A stretch of 64,000 nucleotides of DNA from Clostridia bacterium (GCA_026418275.1 JAOABQ010000045.1:124001-188000); one strand, 5' to 3'; numbered from the stretch's first letter, positions 33,772 through 42,109 are shown. Notes: a model not told the origin generated them from the sequence alone. Made by a program: numbers and translations.

Positions 33772-34158
33772 TTATATAGCAGAAGGGTTATCCTTGTATT
33801 TTGTCCCATGAAAATAATCGGACAGTGTTTTTTCTATTTTTTGACGGAAGTTAAAAATATATTTCTTACCGAGTGGAAAGCGTTTAGAAGATTTCGTCAG
33901 GAAAAGTCTATCTTCAAAAAAAGTAAGGAACCCTGATGCAGGCAGTTTAAAGGAAATCTTCTTGTTATCATGATGAATCATAGCAAAATTGGCGTTGGGA
34001 ATATACGTTTTTATAACAACGACTGAATTTTGGATATGAGGATGCGTACTATCAAAACCAAACGATGACAGCAGTAAAAATTGAACGCTGAAAAGCAGCA
34101 GGATTATGAAAGGCAGTAATTTGCAAGGTTTTCTTTTTGAAAAAAACATTGGCTTCAA
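33772..34158 (-). CDS. Unrecognised membrane-anchored protein, 128 residues
   Basis: A basic start and one hydrophobic segment (LPFIILLLFSVQFLLLSSFG, about 15-34) form a signal anchor; the remaining 95 residues are outside and show no motif I know. It overlaps the zinc-ribbon gene: a TTG at 34158 shares bases with that gene's TGA, while an ATG at 34149 is an alternative start. No clear ribosome site stands before either, which suggests coupling to the upstream gene. Confidence 0.55.
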   Translation of the reverse strand: MKPMFFSKRKPCKLLPFIILLLFSVQFLLLSSFGFDSTHPHIQNSVVVIKTYIPNANFAMIHHDNKKISFKLPASGFLTFFEDRLFLTKSSKRFPLGKKYIFNFRQKIEKTLSDYFHGTKYKDNPSAI

Positions 34159-34346
34159 AGTTGTTTTTCGTCCTCCGCTTGTTGTTTTCCGGCCTCTTGT
34201 TTGTGGCCGCAGTAAGAACAGAAATTATGTTTTCGGTGTATAAAATTGTCGCATTTCTTACACTTTACCACGTCTTTGCCAGAGGAATCCAAAGCTGAAT
34301 CACTTTTCATTTTTCTAAAAAACAGGTGGTGCAAAACCGAATACAT
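34155..34346 (-). CDS. Small zinc-ribbon protein, 63 residues
   Basis: CKKCDNFIHRKHNFCSYCG gives a double CxxC zinc ribbon at residues about 29-47, the only recognisable part; the tail is Lys/Glu/Gln-rich. The ATG at 34346 has AAAGGAG 5 bases upstream, better than the in-frame ATG at 34361. It heads a minus-strand run of small genes leading to yitT. Confidence 0.6.
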   Translation of the reverse strand: MYSVLHHLFFRKMKSDSALDSSGKDVVKCKKCDNFIHRKHNFCSYCGHKQEAGKQQAEDEKQL

Positions 34347-34427
34347 AATGGCTCCTTTCAAATTATGGGATGTCTATGGCCTTGTGGGTTCATTGCAAGT
34401 TGAATTATTATATTAATATATTATTAT

Positions 34428-34580
34428 TTATTATATTTAATATTACCACAAAAAAATGTATTTTAAAACATTTCTTTAATGTCTAAGTTTGTAAAAGGTT
34501 TAAAAGTATATAGTACTTTTAAATATTGAATCCTTATTTTTTGACTTTATAACCTATCGTAATTATTTAGTGAAGTATAA
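34428..34580. repeat. Long direct repeat, left copy (flanks LGFP gene)
   Basis: About 153 bases from TTATTATATTTAATATTACC to GTGAAGTATAA recur at 36101-36253 in the same orientation with few differences. The pair brackets the LGFP gene at about 1.67 kb spacing. The sequence is A/T-rich, without coding sense. The gap 34347-34980 holds this copy, two further copied pieces, and about 230 bases (34749-34980) of otherwise unique DNA. Confidence 0.85.
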
Positions 34581-34585
34581 AATGG

Positions 34586-34677
34586 TTTCTTGATAAGTTT
34601 TTTCAGTTATCCCTGACAAATGGCGGGAGTTGAAATGAAATTGGTGTAAAGTATTTGAACTTGTCAGGCGATATGAA
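34586..34677. repeat. Decayed copy of the ylxM promoter region
   Basis: About 90 bases match 42020-42109, the promoter region of ylxM, in the same orientation (for example the shared CAAATGGCGGG and TTGGTGTAAAGTATTT). Both promoter hexamers are changed here: TTGACA reads CTGACA and TAAAAT reads TGAAAT. It follows the direct repeat almost directly and runs straight into the yitT fragment copy. Confidence 0.85.
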
Positions 34678-34748
34678 AAGGAACGTTTAATGCAAAGGTA
34701 AAAATACCAAGTGTTGCATTGGTTATATAACTTAAAATGATGGATATT
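34675..34748. repeat. Copied internal fragment of yitT
   Basis: A near-exact copy of 33285-33357, from GAAAAGGAACG to TGATGGATA. On the minus strand it would still spell SIILSYITNATLGIFTFAL, but no yitT sequence surrounds it, so it is a displaced fragment, not a gene. Confidence 0.85.
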
Positions 34749-34871
34749 GCTGATAATGGGAATGAAAGAGCCCAGATTGCTCTGCAGGGTTTTTTGCCAT
34801 GGCTGAATGGATTTACATAAGTAATGGGTAGGGTTCCATAAAAGATGGTACTTCCTTCCAATTACGAGCTT

Positions 34872-34880
34872 TGCTATAAT
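34872..34880 (+). promoter_or_regulatory. Extended -10 promoter for the LGFP gene
   Basis: TGCTATAAT (34872-34880) is a TGn-TATAAT extended -10. The -35 position (34852-34857, TTCCTT) is poor, as is common for extended -10 promoters. The predicted start, near 34887, gives a leader of about 95 bases. Confidence 0.55.
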
Positions 34881-34980
34881 CTGGATATGGACTACTAGTA
34901 ATCCAAATGAATCAACAATTAGCGAGAAGCTAATCAAACAAAATATGAATGGAAATTTATTTTTTGAGGAGGAGTTAATT

Positions 34981-35964
34981 ATGAATTTAAAAAGATTTAT
35001 CAAACCGATTATTTCAATCGCAGTAGTAACTTGTTTAACAGCGACAGCTTTTGCGTATACTGTTTCGGATAGTCTTATCAACAGCAAATGGATTGCTAAA
35101 GGTGGGGCAGCTGGGTTCTTGGGCAATCCAACAACCAATACGCTGACAACTCCGAATGGGCTGGGTGTATATAATCATTTCCAAGGTGGTTCTATCTACC
35201 GTAAAAAGACATTCACAGAAGCCTTTACTGTTTATGGTTTGAATCGGGCAAAATGGGCTCAACTTGGCTGGGAAAATGGTTTCTTAGGATTCCCTACAAC
35301 GGATGAAACCAGTACCTACAATCAAACAGGAAGATTTAACCACTTTGAAGGTGGATCTATTTACTATAAAAATGGCGCTACACAATCCTATGAGGTTCAT
35401 GGTTCTATAAGAAGTCTTTGGTCATGGATGGGATGGGAAACCAGCCAGTTAGGTTTTCCAAAGACTGATGAGTATATTTTTGATAATAATTCAAATAAGA
35501 GAGCTAGCCGCTTTGATAATGGGGCAATTTACTGGGAATACCACCCCGCTATTCCTAAATCAGGAATGTTCCCGGGAATGCCTGCATATGTAGATATGAA
35601 TCCTGTAATGACTGTTGCAAAATATAGTCAAGGTACCCCTTTCGGGACTCAAAGAATTACCTCTGTGTCAAACACTATCGGTGGTCCAGTAGAATTTCCC
35701 TCTATTTCATTTACTGTTTCGGGATCAGGATTTCCAGCAAATAAAAAAGTTACTGTGCGCTTATCCTCAGTCAGTGGAGGCGATAAAATTGGTGAAGTTG
35801 TAGCAAATAGTTCTGGATCCTTTACCTTAACCGGAAGTATAACAAGAAGATCAATGCCCGCAATTAATAATGTATCAACTATATGGGCACAGTCTGAATC
35901 AGGTCCTGCAGCAATCTATTCATACGTATCATCCATCGTTAAGACTAATGAAAGCTTAAAATAA
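34981..35964 (+). CDS. Exported LGFP-repeat protein
   Basis: 327 residues. MNLKRFIKPIISIAVVTCL and following residues are a signal peptide ending near AFA. Residues about 30-185 contain three LGFP repeats (FLGNPTTNTL, FLGFPTTDETS, QLGFPKTDEY, each followed by a HFQGGSIY/HFEGGSIY/RFDNGAIYW strand), a module thought to bind the cell envelope. The last 130 residues form a beta-rich domain (SFTVSGSGFPANKKVTVRL). GAGGAGGAG before ATG 34981 decides the start. There is no sortase, SLH or lipobox anchor. It sits alone between two ~153-bp direct repeats, which suggests acquisition as a unit. Confidence 0.85.
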   Translation: MNLKRFIKPIISIAVVTCLTATAFAYTVSDSLINSKWIAKGGAAGFLGNPTTNTLTTPNGLGVYNHFQGGSIYRKKTFTEAFTVYGLNRAKWAQLGWENGFLGFPTTDETSTYNQTGRFNHFEGGSIYYKNGATQSYEVHGSIRSLWSWMGWETSQLGFPKTDEYIFDNNSNKRASRFDNGAIYWEYHPAIPKSGMFPGMPAYVDMNPVMTVAKYSQGTPFGTQRITSVSNTIGGPVEFPSISFTVSGSGFPANKKVTVRLSSVSGGDKIGEVVANSSGSFTLTGSITRRSMPAINNVSTIWAQSESGPAAIYSYVSSIVKTNESLK

Positions 35965-36034
35965 CGGGATAAATTCTGAGAAAGTGTTTTAAATATAGAA
36001 TACATAAAACGCTTGATCTTGAATTATTGCTAGC

Positions 36035-36070
36035 GAGCTGGATGTCTATGTAAAGGATATCCAGCTCTTA
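36035..36070 (+). terminator. Hairpin after the LGFP gene
   Basis: GAGCTGGAT (36035-36043) pairs exactly with ATCCAGCTC (36059-36067) over a 15-base loop; the following T-run is weak (TTAAAA). The gap 35965-36378 holds this hairpin, the right direct repeat and a dispersed repeat, and no gene. Confidence 0.55.
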
Positions 36071-36100
36071 AAACGTTATATGTGTTAATTGATATTAATA

Positions 36101-36253
36101 ATTTATTATAATTAATATTACCACAAAAAAATGTATTTTAAAACATTTCTTTAATGTCTAAGTTTGTAAAGGCTTGAAAGTATATGGCCGCTTTTAAATA
36201 TTGAATCCTTTTTTTTGACTTTATAACCTATAGTAATTACTTAGTGAAGTATA
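36101..36253. repeat. Long direct repeat, right copy
   Basis: The partner of 34428-34580, same orientation, running from TTATTATAATTAATATTACC to GTGAAGTATAA. Differences are few and scattered (for example TAGTAC versus TGGCCG near its middle). Confidence 0.85.
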
Positions 36254-36262
36254 AGTTGATTA

Positions 36263-36359
36263 GATCGTGAAAATGGTTTTCATGGATAAATTGAATTTTC
36301 ACAATATTAAATCAAGGAAATTGAATCACGATGTAAAACCCTTTATCAGGCTCAATATA
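36263..36359. repeat. Dispersed repeat with internal hairpin, copy 1
   Basis: Roughly 96 bases similar to 46295-46390, same orientation, sharing CATGGATAAATTGAATTTTC and GATGTAAAA. Inside, GTGAAAAT and ATTTTCAC form an inverted repeat. It lies just downstream of the small gene closing the ger operon. Confidence 0.7.
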
Positions 36360-36378
36360 GTTATTCCATAATCAATCC

Positions 36379-36540
36379 TTACCTTAATAGTAATAACACA
36401 GAAGGAAATATTACGGCTGCTATGGCTAATAGGATTGACCCTACTGCTGCCAGCTTGTTTTTCTTGCCCCAGTTATATTTTGCATAACTTAAAGGATGTA
36501 CGGATACCGTGAGTAAAAAAAGTATAGCAATATATTTCAT
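36379..36540 (-). CDS. Small two-helix membrane protein closing the ger operon
   Basis: 53 residues with two hydrophobic segments (YIAILFLLTVSVHPL at 3-17 and AAVGSILLAIAAVIF at 31-45). Its ATG overlaps the gerAC stop (ATGA), so it is the fifth gene of the germinant receptor operon. Some ger operons carry a small D-subunit gene for a two-helix protein; this could be a short counterpart, though it is smaller than the usual 70-90 residues. The assignment is inference from position and topology. Confidence 0.65.
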   Translation of the reverse strand: MKYIAILFLLTVSVHPLSYAKYNWGKKNKLAAVGSILLAIAAVIFPSVLLLLR

Positions 36541-37820
36541 TTATTCTCCCCCTTAGAATGTGAATTCCTGGTTGGATTTGTCTTCAATAATGTACCTGTG
36601 CGCCTTATGGTAAAATCAACTTCTGTGGTTACTTGTGCGTCCTTGAATTTTCCTTTCCAATTATACGCTTCCCATTCCTGTATGGTTAAAAAATGCATAA
36701 CTGCTTTTTCACCAAACCCGAACACATCCACATGAAGGCTTTTACATTTATCAACGGTTTTATCAAGGAGACCCTTGATATAGGCCTTAAACGCATTTTC
36801 TAAAACCGGTTTTAGTTTTACACTTTCATATTCGGTAGGGCTTTGAAGATTCTGTAAATCACCTTCCAGGAATAGTTTCACATGGATAACCGGCTTATCT
36901 CCATTTATAGAAACCTTTATACTGGGCTTTTTTTGTATTTTGGTATCGATTGTAATTCTCAGCTTACTATTCTTTGGATCAGCTATTGCAATAGAGGCTT
37001 TTTGAAATTCACCTCTTATCATGGACATAACCCGTGTCTCATCACCGTTTAACTCACCTACCATTTTGTCCCCGTCAAAAAGGGCTGTACCTATAAATTC
37101 AAAATCATTCCCGCCTTTTCTGGGAAGCTCCCCGGCAATGTAATCCCCTTCCGACTTGAAACCCTCCTGTTTATCGCCGCTTTCTTTAAAATTTGAAAAA
37201 TCGTTCATAGAAGTAAGTGGTGCAGCAGGCATTCTATATGTGGTCTTCAAATCCTTAATAAAATTATGGTAGGTTGCTTGAATAAAAAGGCCTGTATCCT
37301 TATTCGTACTCATGAAGCCCTCCTGTGCCTTTGAAATGGCACCGGTAAGTAACGGACTTAGTTTTCCTACATACTCACTTGCTTTACCTTTTACAATAAG
37401 GATATACATAATCCTTCTAATCTGCCTGCTTCTGACCATCCCGTTTAAAAACCTTTCAACACCCTCCCTGGCCAGTTCCTCCGATATTACAAGATATTTG
37501 GCATGCATGTAATTCATCATTCTGGAGAAGGAAGATTCCGCCATATTCACCCCTGCAAAGAATGTTGGGGCATCAACCGAAATAGTGGTATAATTCTTTT
37601 GTTCACCTGCTTGTCCTCCTGAACCGCCGCTTTTGCCTCCACCGCTTTCCTGTTTCAGGGAGGGTATCTGAAATGTAAAGCGCAGCTGATTCGACACACC
37701 TTTATCCACACCGATGGTATAAACATAGGCCCATTGGTCAATTTCTCTCGCATCAAAACACCCGGTCAACGATGATATTGCAAAAACACACAATAGGACA
37801 AGGATTCCTGGTTTACGCAT
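36537..37820 (-). CDS. gerAC-like: Spore germinant receptor C subunit (lipoprotein)
   Basis: 427 residues. The N-terminal signal ends in a lipobox SSLTGCFDAREIDQW, with Cys21 as lipidation site, typical of GerAC/GerKC proteins. The rest is the three-domain GerAC body (ESSFSRMMNYMHAKYLVISE, KSLHVDVFGFGEKA near the end). A Gly/Gln-rich stretch at about 62-73 is a local insertion. The ATG overlaps the preceding stop by one base (TAATG). It sits on the outer surface of the inner spore membrane with the A and B subunits. Confidence 0.93.
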   Translation of the reverse strand: MRKPGILVLLCVFAISSLTGCFDAREIDQWAYVYTIGVDKGVSNQLRFTFQIPSLKQESGGGKSGGSGGQAGEQKNYTTISVDAPTFFAGVNMAESSFSRMMNYMHAKYLVISEELAREGVERFLNGMVRSRQIRRIMYILIVKGKASEYVGKLSPLLTGAISKAQEGFMSTNKDTGLFIQATYHNFIKDLKTTYRMPAAPLTSMNDFSNFKESGDKQEGFKSEGDYIAGELPRKGGNDFEFIGTALFDGDKMVGELNGDETRVMSMIRGEFQKASIAIADPKNSKLRITIDTKIQKKPSIKVSINGDKPVIHVKLFLEGDLQNLQSPTEYESVKLKPVLENAFKAYIKGLLDKTVDKCKSLHVDVFGFGEKAVMHFLTIQEWEAYNWKGKFKDAQVTTEVDFTIRRTGTLLKTNPTRNSHSKGENK

Positions 37821-38914
37821 TAAAGCTTCTCTCCCTTCTTTTTACGTAACACCGCTGCGATGAGAGCGATGAAAGGTAAAATATAAAACGTTACGTTGCT
37901 ATATGTCCTAAGTCCCTGAACATACTGTGAAACAACGCTTGAAAAATCCTTTGGGAAAATTGCTGTGGTAAAAGTAAGTACTGCCATCGGAAGTATCACA
38001 GGCCTCGCATCCTGCAATCTGAACGTTTTACAATAAATACTCACTGTGGAATAAAATAATATCGAAACATAGATGATGGTTGTAATAATCCAAAGAAATA
38101 AAAATAACGGCTCTAACCTTTGAAAAAAAGATCCGTATTTTATTATTCTTGCGACGATGTACATGGGGGCAGTGATTTCCTGTGTGCCTGTATACCCGAA
38201 TATTAATGTAAAGCATAAAATTCCAAAGCTTAATATGAATCCTGACAGTAAAAGGGAAATATATCCTGCTTTTTTAATATGTTTTATTCCTTGGAGTGAG
38301 CCGGAAAATACAGCAAGAATAACTACCTCGGCATATGCAGAGCCCCTCATGATACCGGTTGTGACCGTTTTGTCAAGTCCATAGCCTAAAATGGGAAATA
38401 GGTGGGCAAAACGGAAATACTGGGAAGAAAGAAGGAGTACCAGGAAATATCCGAACAATGCAAAATAGGCTCCCAACTTTGCAGTCCTCGCTATGGTCTC
38501 AAGTCCCAAAAAAGCTGATATTGCAGCCGCTAAAATCATGACTCCGATAAGAAAACTTGGCGGTGTTTCAGGAAATACATATACCTTCATTACATCCACA
38601 AATTCTCTTGTAAGAAAGCTGGAAGCTGCAAGAAAGGAAACCATGAGAGCAAAAGAGAATAGAAATCCAATCCCTCGTCCTAAGGCCGCATCATAGACTT
38701 CTACAATATTTTTGCCAGGAAAACGTTTTAGAAGGAGATAAATAAATGTAAAAAACATAAGAGCCGAAGCCAGTGATATGAAGGTCATATACCATCCCGC
38801 ATTGCCGACAATCCGGGTAAAAAAACCCGGAGTGGTAAAAAATATTTTATTGCATATGGCTATGGTCACAAGGCATATGGCTTCCTGAATGCCGATTTTA
38901 CCTTCTTTTAGCAT
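37820..38914 (-). CDS. gerAB-like: Spore germinant receptor B subunit, second copy
   Basis: 364 residues, about ten transmembrane helices, of the amino-acid-permease-like GerAB family. It starts MLKEGKIGIQEAICLVTIA and shares MRGSAYAEVVILAVFSGSLQ and KRFPGKNIVEVYD blocks with the B subunit encoded immediately upstream, so the two arose by tandem duplication. B subunits bind germinants. It overlaps the first B gene by 7 bases. Confidence 0.92.
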   Translation of the reverse strand: MLKEGKIGIQEAICLVTIAICNKIFFTTPGFFTRIVGNAGWYMTFISLASALMFFTFIYLLLKRFPGKNIVEVYDAALGRGIGFLFSFALMVSFLAASSFLTREFVDVMKVYVFPETPPSFLIGVMILAAAISAFLGLETIARTAKLGAYFALFGYFLVLLLSSQYFRFAHLFPILGYGLDKTVTTGIMRGSAYAEVVILAVFSGSLQGIKHIKKAGYISLLLSGFILSFGILCFTLIFGYTGTQEITAPMYIVARIIKYGSFFQRLEPLFLFLWIITTIIYVSILFYSTVSIYCKTFRLQDARPVILPMAVLTFTTAIFPKDFSSVVSQYVQGLRTYSNVTFYILPFIALIAAVLRKKKGEKL

Positions 38915-40008
38915 AGGCTGTCCACCTCCTTCTTTTTCCGCACAATCGAAGTAATGAGTGCAGCCATGGGTAAAATATAAAATAAAAATATGGGATATGT
39001 TCTTAATAATTCAATATACACCGAAATGACGCTGGGGAAATCCGCCGGAATCATTGCAACTGCGTATACAAGAATCCCCATGGGGATGATAACAGGTCTT
39101 CTGTCCTGCATCCTGAATGTTTTGCAGTAGCTGCTCACTGCACAGTAAAACACTACAGAACTTGAAATGATTGTAGTCACCACCCACAAAGTCAAAAATG
39201 CCGGGTCTAGTCTTTGAAAAAAGGTTCCGTATTTAATTAAGGTTGCCAGCGTATATAAAGGTGCAGTCTGCTCCTGAAACGTGTAAAACGGAAATATCAG
39301 CTGCATACAGAAAATACTTATAGATACTAATAATCCGGACAGGATAAGGGATAAGTATCCTGCCTTTTTTATATGCCGTACTCCCTGGAGAGAACCTGCA
39401 AAAACAGCGAGGATAATCACCTCACTGTATGCAGAACTTCGAGTTATACCTTCTTTGATTGTATTATCCATTCCGTATCCCAAAATCGGAAAAAGATTCG
39501 AGAGTTTAAAATACTCTGCTGCAAGGATGAGCAGCGCAAGATACCCAATAAGTGCGAAAAACGCTGCAAGCTTTGCTGTCCTTGCAATGGTTTCAAGCCC
39601 TAAGAATACTGCCACTATAACCATAACAACCATAGCTCCGTTCAGGACACTGATGGGAGTATTGGGTAAAATAAAACTTTTTAGCATTTCATAAAACTCT
39701 CTTAGGAGTATACCGCATGCAGCAAGAAAGGATGAAGCATAAACAATGGAGAACAAAAATCCTATGATCCGTCCGAAGGAAATATGGAAAATTTCCAACA
39801 AATCCTTTCCGGGAAAGCGTTTGAGTAAAAGATAGATGAAGGTAAAAAATAAAATCGTTACAGCGTTGGATAGGATGGACATATACCAGCCGGCAGTCCC
39901 GGTGAATTGTTCTACGACAGTAGGCGCTGTGAAGAACACCCTGTTGCTTGTAGCGATAACTACAAGGCTTACAGCCTCAGACACACCGATTTTACCCTCC
40001 TTAATCAT
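38908..40008 (-). CDS. gerAB-like: Spore germinant receptor B subunit, first copy
   Basis: 366 residues, about ten transmembrane helices, starting MIKEGKIGVSEAVSLVVIA. It is clearly paralogous to the next gene over its full length but diverged, so the pair may recognise different ligands or form a mixed receptor. Its ATG overlaps the A subunit stop (ATGA on the minus strand). Confidence 0.92.
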   Translation of the reverse strand: MIKEGKIGVSEAVSLVVIATSNRVFFTAPTVVEQFTGTAGWYMSILSNAVTILFFTFIYLLLKRFPGKDLLEIFHISFGRIIGFLFSIVYASSFLAACGILLREFYEMLKSFILPNTPISVLNGAMVVMVIVAVFLGLETIARTAKLAAFFALIGYLALLILAAEYFKLSNLFPILGYGMDNTIKEGITRSSAYSEVIILAVFAGSLQGVRHIKKAGYLSLILSGLLVSISIFCMQLIFPFYTFQEQTAPLYTLATLIKYGTFFQRLDPAFLTLWVVTTIISSSVVFYCAVSSYCKTFRMQDRRPVIIPMGILVYAVAMIPADFPSVISVYIELLRTYPIFLFYILPMAALITSIVRKKKEVDSLC

Positions 40009-41996
40009 GATTTCTCCCCCTCGCCCTTGCTGTCCTGGTCGTCTTCAGAAATCCACAGCTTCGGATTGTTTCCTTGCCGTTTTCTATTTGGAGTATTCAT
40101 ATAATCAGGACGGTTTTTCTGTGTCCATATGGGATGTCTTGATACCACATCCGGGTTTGCTCTTGTTTTCGGGGCAACGGGTGAAAAGAAGGGAACTCCA
40201 AAGGATTTCATGCTGCAGGCCAAAAACGCAAGAACAACCGCCATCAACGAAATACCGTAAAACCCTAAAACAGCCCCTGCCAATATAAAAAGGAACCTTT
40301 CAATACGGATGGCTAGTGCCAGCGTGTAATTGGGTATTGCAAAGCTTCCCAAACCTGTTATCGATACCACGATAACCAGCAAAGGACTTACCAGCCCGGC
40401 TGCCACAGCAGCCTGTCCCAGTATCAAAGCGCCTACAATACCGAGGGTTTGGCCGATCACACTGGGTACCCGTATACCGCCCTCACGAATAAGTTCAAAG
40501 GATATCTCCATGATCAAAACTTCCAGAATCGTCGGAAAAGGTACTAATTCCTTAGCTTTTGCGATGGAGATCAAAAGCTCTGTCGGGATCATCTCAATAT
40601 GATAGAGGGTTAATGCCACATAAAGTCCGGGTAAAAAGGTAGCACAAAAAAGACCGAACATTCTTATAAACCTTAAAAAATTACTGGCCGGCCAGCGGAC
40701 AAAAGTATCTTCCGATGTATGAAACAGACGGAAAAAAGTCACCGGAGCGGCTATTGCAAAAGGTGTACCCTCTGCTATGATGACAACCTGGCCTTCCATA
40801 ATGAAGGATGCTGTCCTATCCGGTCTTTCGGTTGTGATTACCTGTGGAAACAGCATCAAGGAGTTGTCCTCAATAAACTGTTCTATCATGCCGTCACCCA
40901 TGACAAAATCAGCATCGATTCTTTTAATACGTTTTTTTGCTTCCTCTACGACCTTTGGATTGGCGATACCATGTAAATACATGACCGCACAATTTGAACG
41001 GTTCGTTTTTCCAACCGGCAGTATTTCAGACACCAGATGTTCATTTTTGATAATTTTTCTTATGAGTGTCACATTAGTGCGAAGGTTCTCTGTAAACCCT
41101 TCCTGGGAGCCTTTTACAACGGTTTCAGTGACGGGTTTATCCACATTTCTTTTTTCAAATCCCCTGGTTTCAATCAGAATGCTCTCACCGCATCCTTCCA
41201 CAAATAATGCACTTACACCGTTCAGTATTTGCATGACAGCTTCACTGTATTTATTTGTCCTGCTTACACTATGTATGGTAAGAACATTTTCTATTAAATA
41301 GTCTATGGGACACTCTTCATTCAGTTCATCAAAAACGTCTTTTGACATTAGCTCCGGATATATGACGAGATTCAAGGTGGTTTTGTCCATCATTCCTTCA
41401 ACGTAAGCCATAAAAGCTTTTACCTTTCTTCCAATCTTAAATTCACGGATGATGATATCCTGATTTTTGGGCATAAGGAACTTTTGCTTGATGGTTTCCA
41501 GGTTGACGCATAATTCATTGGATAAGGTATCGGTATGATTCTGCCCTTGGCATGCATTTTCCAAATTTTCAGTTTTTCTGTTCTCATTCCATTCCTCGAT
41601 GGTTAAAGGTTGTTTACCGGTTTTTTTCTGGTTTTGTGTATTTTTTTGCTGATCTTCACGGGTCTTTTGCGGCGTGTCACTTTTTTTAGTAAAATCGGTT
41701 TCATGTCTTGCATTAAGCTGCTGTTCATTATTGTGCTTCGTACTAATTTTATTCTGCAGATTTTCGTTTTTTTGACGATGAGTGATATCTTGGGCATTTA
41801 GCGTTTTTTCTTGCTCAATGCCTTCATTTTCGCCTTCTAAAAGTTCAAATCCTAATTCCTCGTTTTTAGGTTCTTTATACAAAAGTAATCCTGCAATTCG
41901 TTTTAACAGTCCTGGCACGATTGAATCCCAGCCTTTCGATGTTGTATAATAGGTAGTATTATCCGATTTAGGTTTTTGTATGTAATAAGTAATCAT
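40005..41996 (-). CDS. gerAA-like: Spore germinant receptor A subunit with long hydrophilic N terminus
   Basis: 663 residues. From about residue 175 onward it is a GerA-family protein (soluble domain with VNLVIYPELMSK-like strands, FVEGCGESILIETRGFEKRN, FMEGQVVIIAEGTPFAIAAP, then five or so membrane helices). The first 175 residues are a low-complexity Lys/Glu/Asn/Gln-rich extension, longer than in Bacillus GerAA and like clostridial forms. The start at ATG 41996 has no ribosome site; a GTG near 41918 is an alternative, so the N terminus is uncertain. First gene of the A-B-B-C-small operon. Confidence 0.88.
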   Translation of the reverse strand: MITYYIQKPKSDNTTYYTTSKGWDSIVPGLLKRIAGLLLYKEPKNEELGFELLEGENEGIEQEKTLNAQDITHRQKNENLQNKISTKHNNEQQLNARHETDFTKKSDTPQKTREDQQKNTQNQKKTGKQPLTIEEWNENRKTENLENACQGQNHTDTLSNELCVNLETIKQKFLMPKNQDIIIREFKIGRKVKAFMAYVEGMMDKTTLNLVIYPELMSKDVFDELNEECPIDYLIENVLTIHSVSRTNKYSEAVMQILNGVSALFVEGCGESILIETRGFEKRNVDKPVTETVVKGSQEGFTENLRTNVTLIRKIIKNEHLVSEILPVGKTNRSNCAVMYLHGIANPKVVEEAKKRIKRIDADFVMGDGMIEQFIEDNSLMLFPQVITTERPDRTASFIMEGQVVIIAEGTPFAIAAPVTFFRLFHTSEDTFVRWPASNFLRFIRMFGLFCATFLPGLYVALTLYHIEMIPTELLISIAKAKELVPFPTILEVLIMEISFELIREGGIRVPSVIGQTLGIVGALILGQAAVAAGLVSPLLVIVVSITGLGSFAIPNYTLALAIRIERFLFILAGAVLGFYGISLMAVVLAFLACSMKSFGVPFFSPVAPKTRANPDVVSRHPIWTQKNRPDYMNTPNRKRQGNNPKLWISEDDQDSKGEGEKS

Positions 41997-42019
41997 TTAA
42001 AGGAGGGGGCATAACTTAA

Positions 42020-42109
42020 TTTCTTGATGATTTTTTCATTTATCCTTGACAAATGGCGGGAATTGAAATAAAATTGGTGTAAAGTATTTTAACTTGTCAG
42101 GCGATGTGA
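42020..42109. repeat. ylxM promoter segment, source of the copy at 34586
   Basis: The same ~90 bases as 34586-34677, here with intact promoter hexamers and in front of a conserved housekeeping operon, so this is likely to be the original. Confidence 0.8.
42046..42074 (+). promoter_or_regulatory. Sigma-A promoter of ylxM-ffh
   Basis: TTGACA (42046-42051), 17-base spacer, TAAAAT (42069-42074). It fires rightward into ylxM, ffh and the following genes; the ger operon starts leftward from the same 120-base gap. Confidence 0.8.

Noticed and set aside
34664..34861. A minus-strand frame containing a YitT-like peptide
   Set aside because: Only the copied 73-bp fragment is YitT-like; the rest is unrelated, so I call it a displaced fragment rather than a gene or pseudogene.
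34563..35138. A 191-codon minus-strand frame across the patchwork region and the start of the LGFP gene
   Set aside because: It runs through copied promoter and yitT pieces and antisense to a signal peptide; it has no ribosome site or conserved domain.
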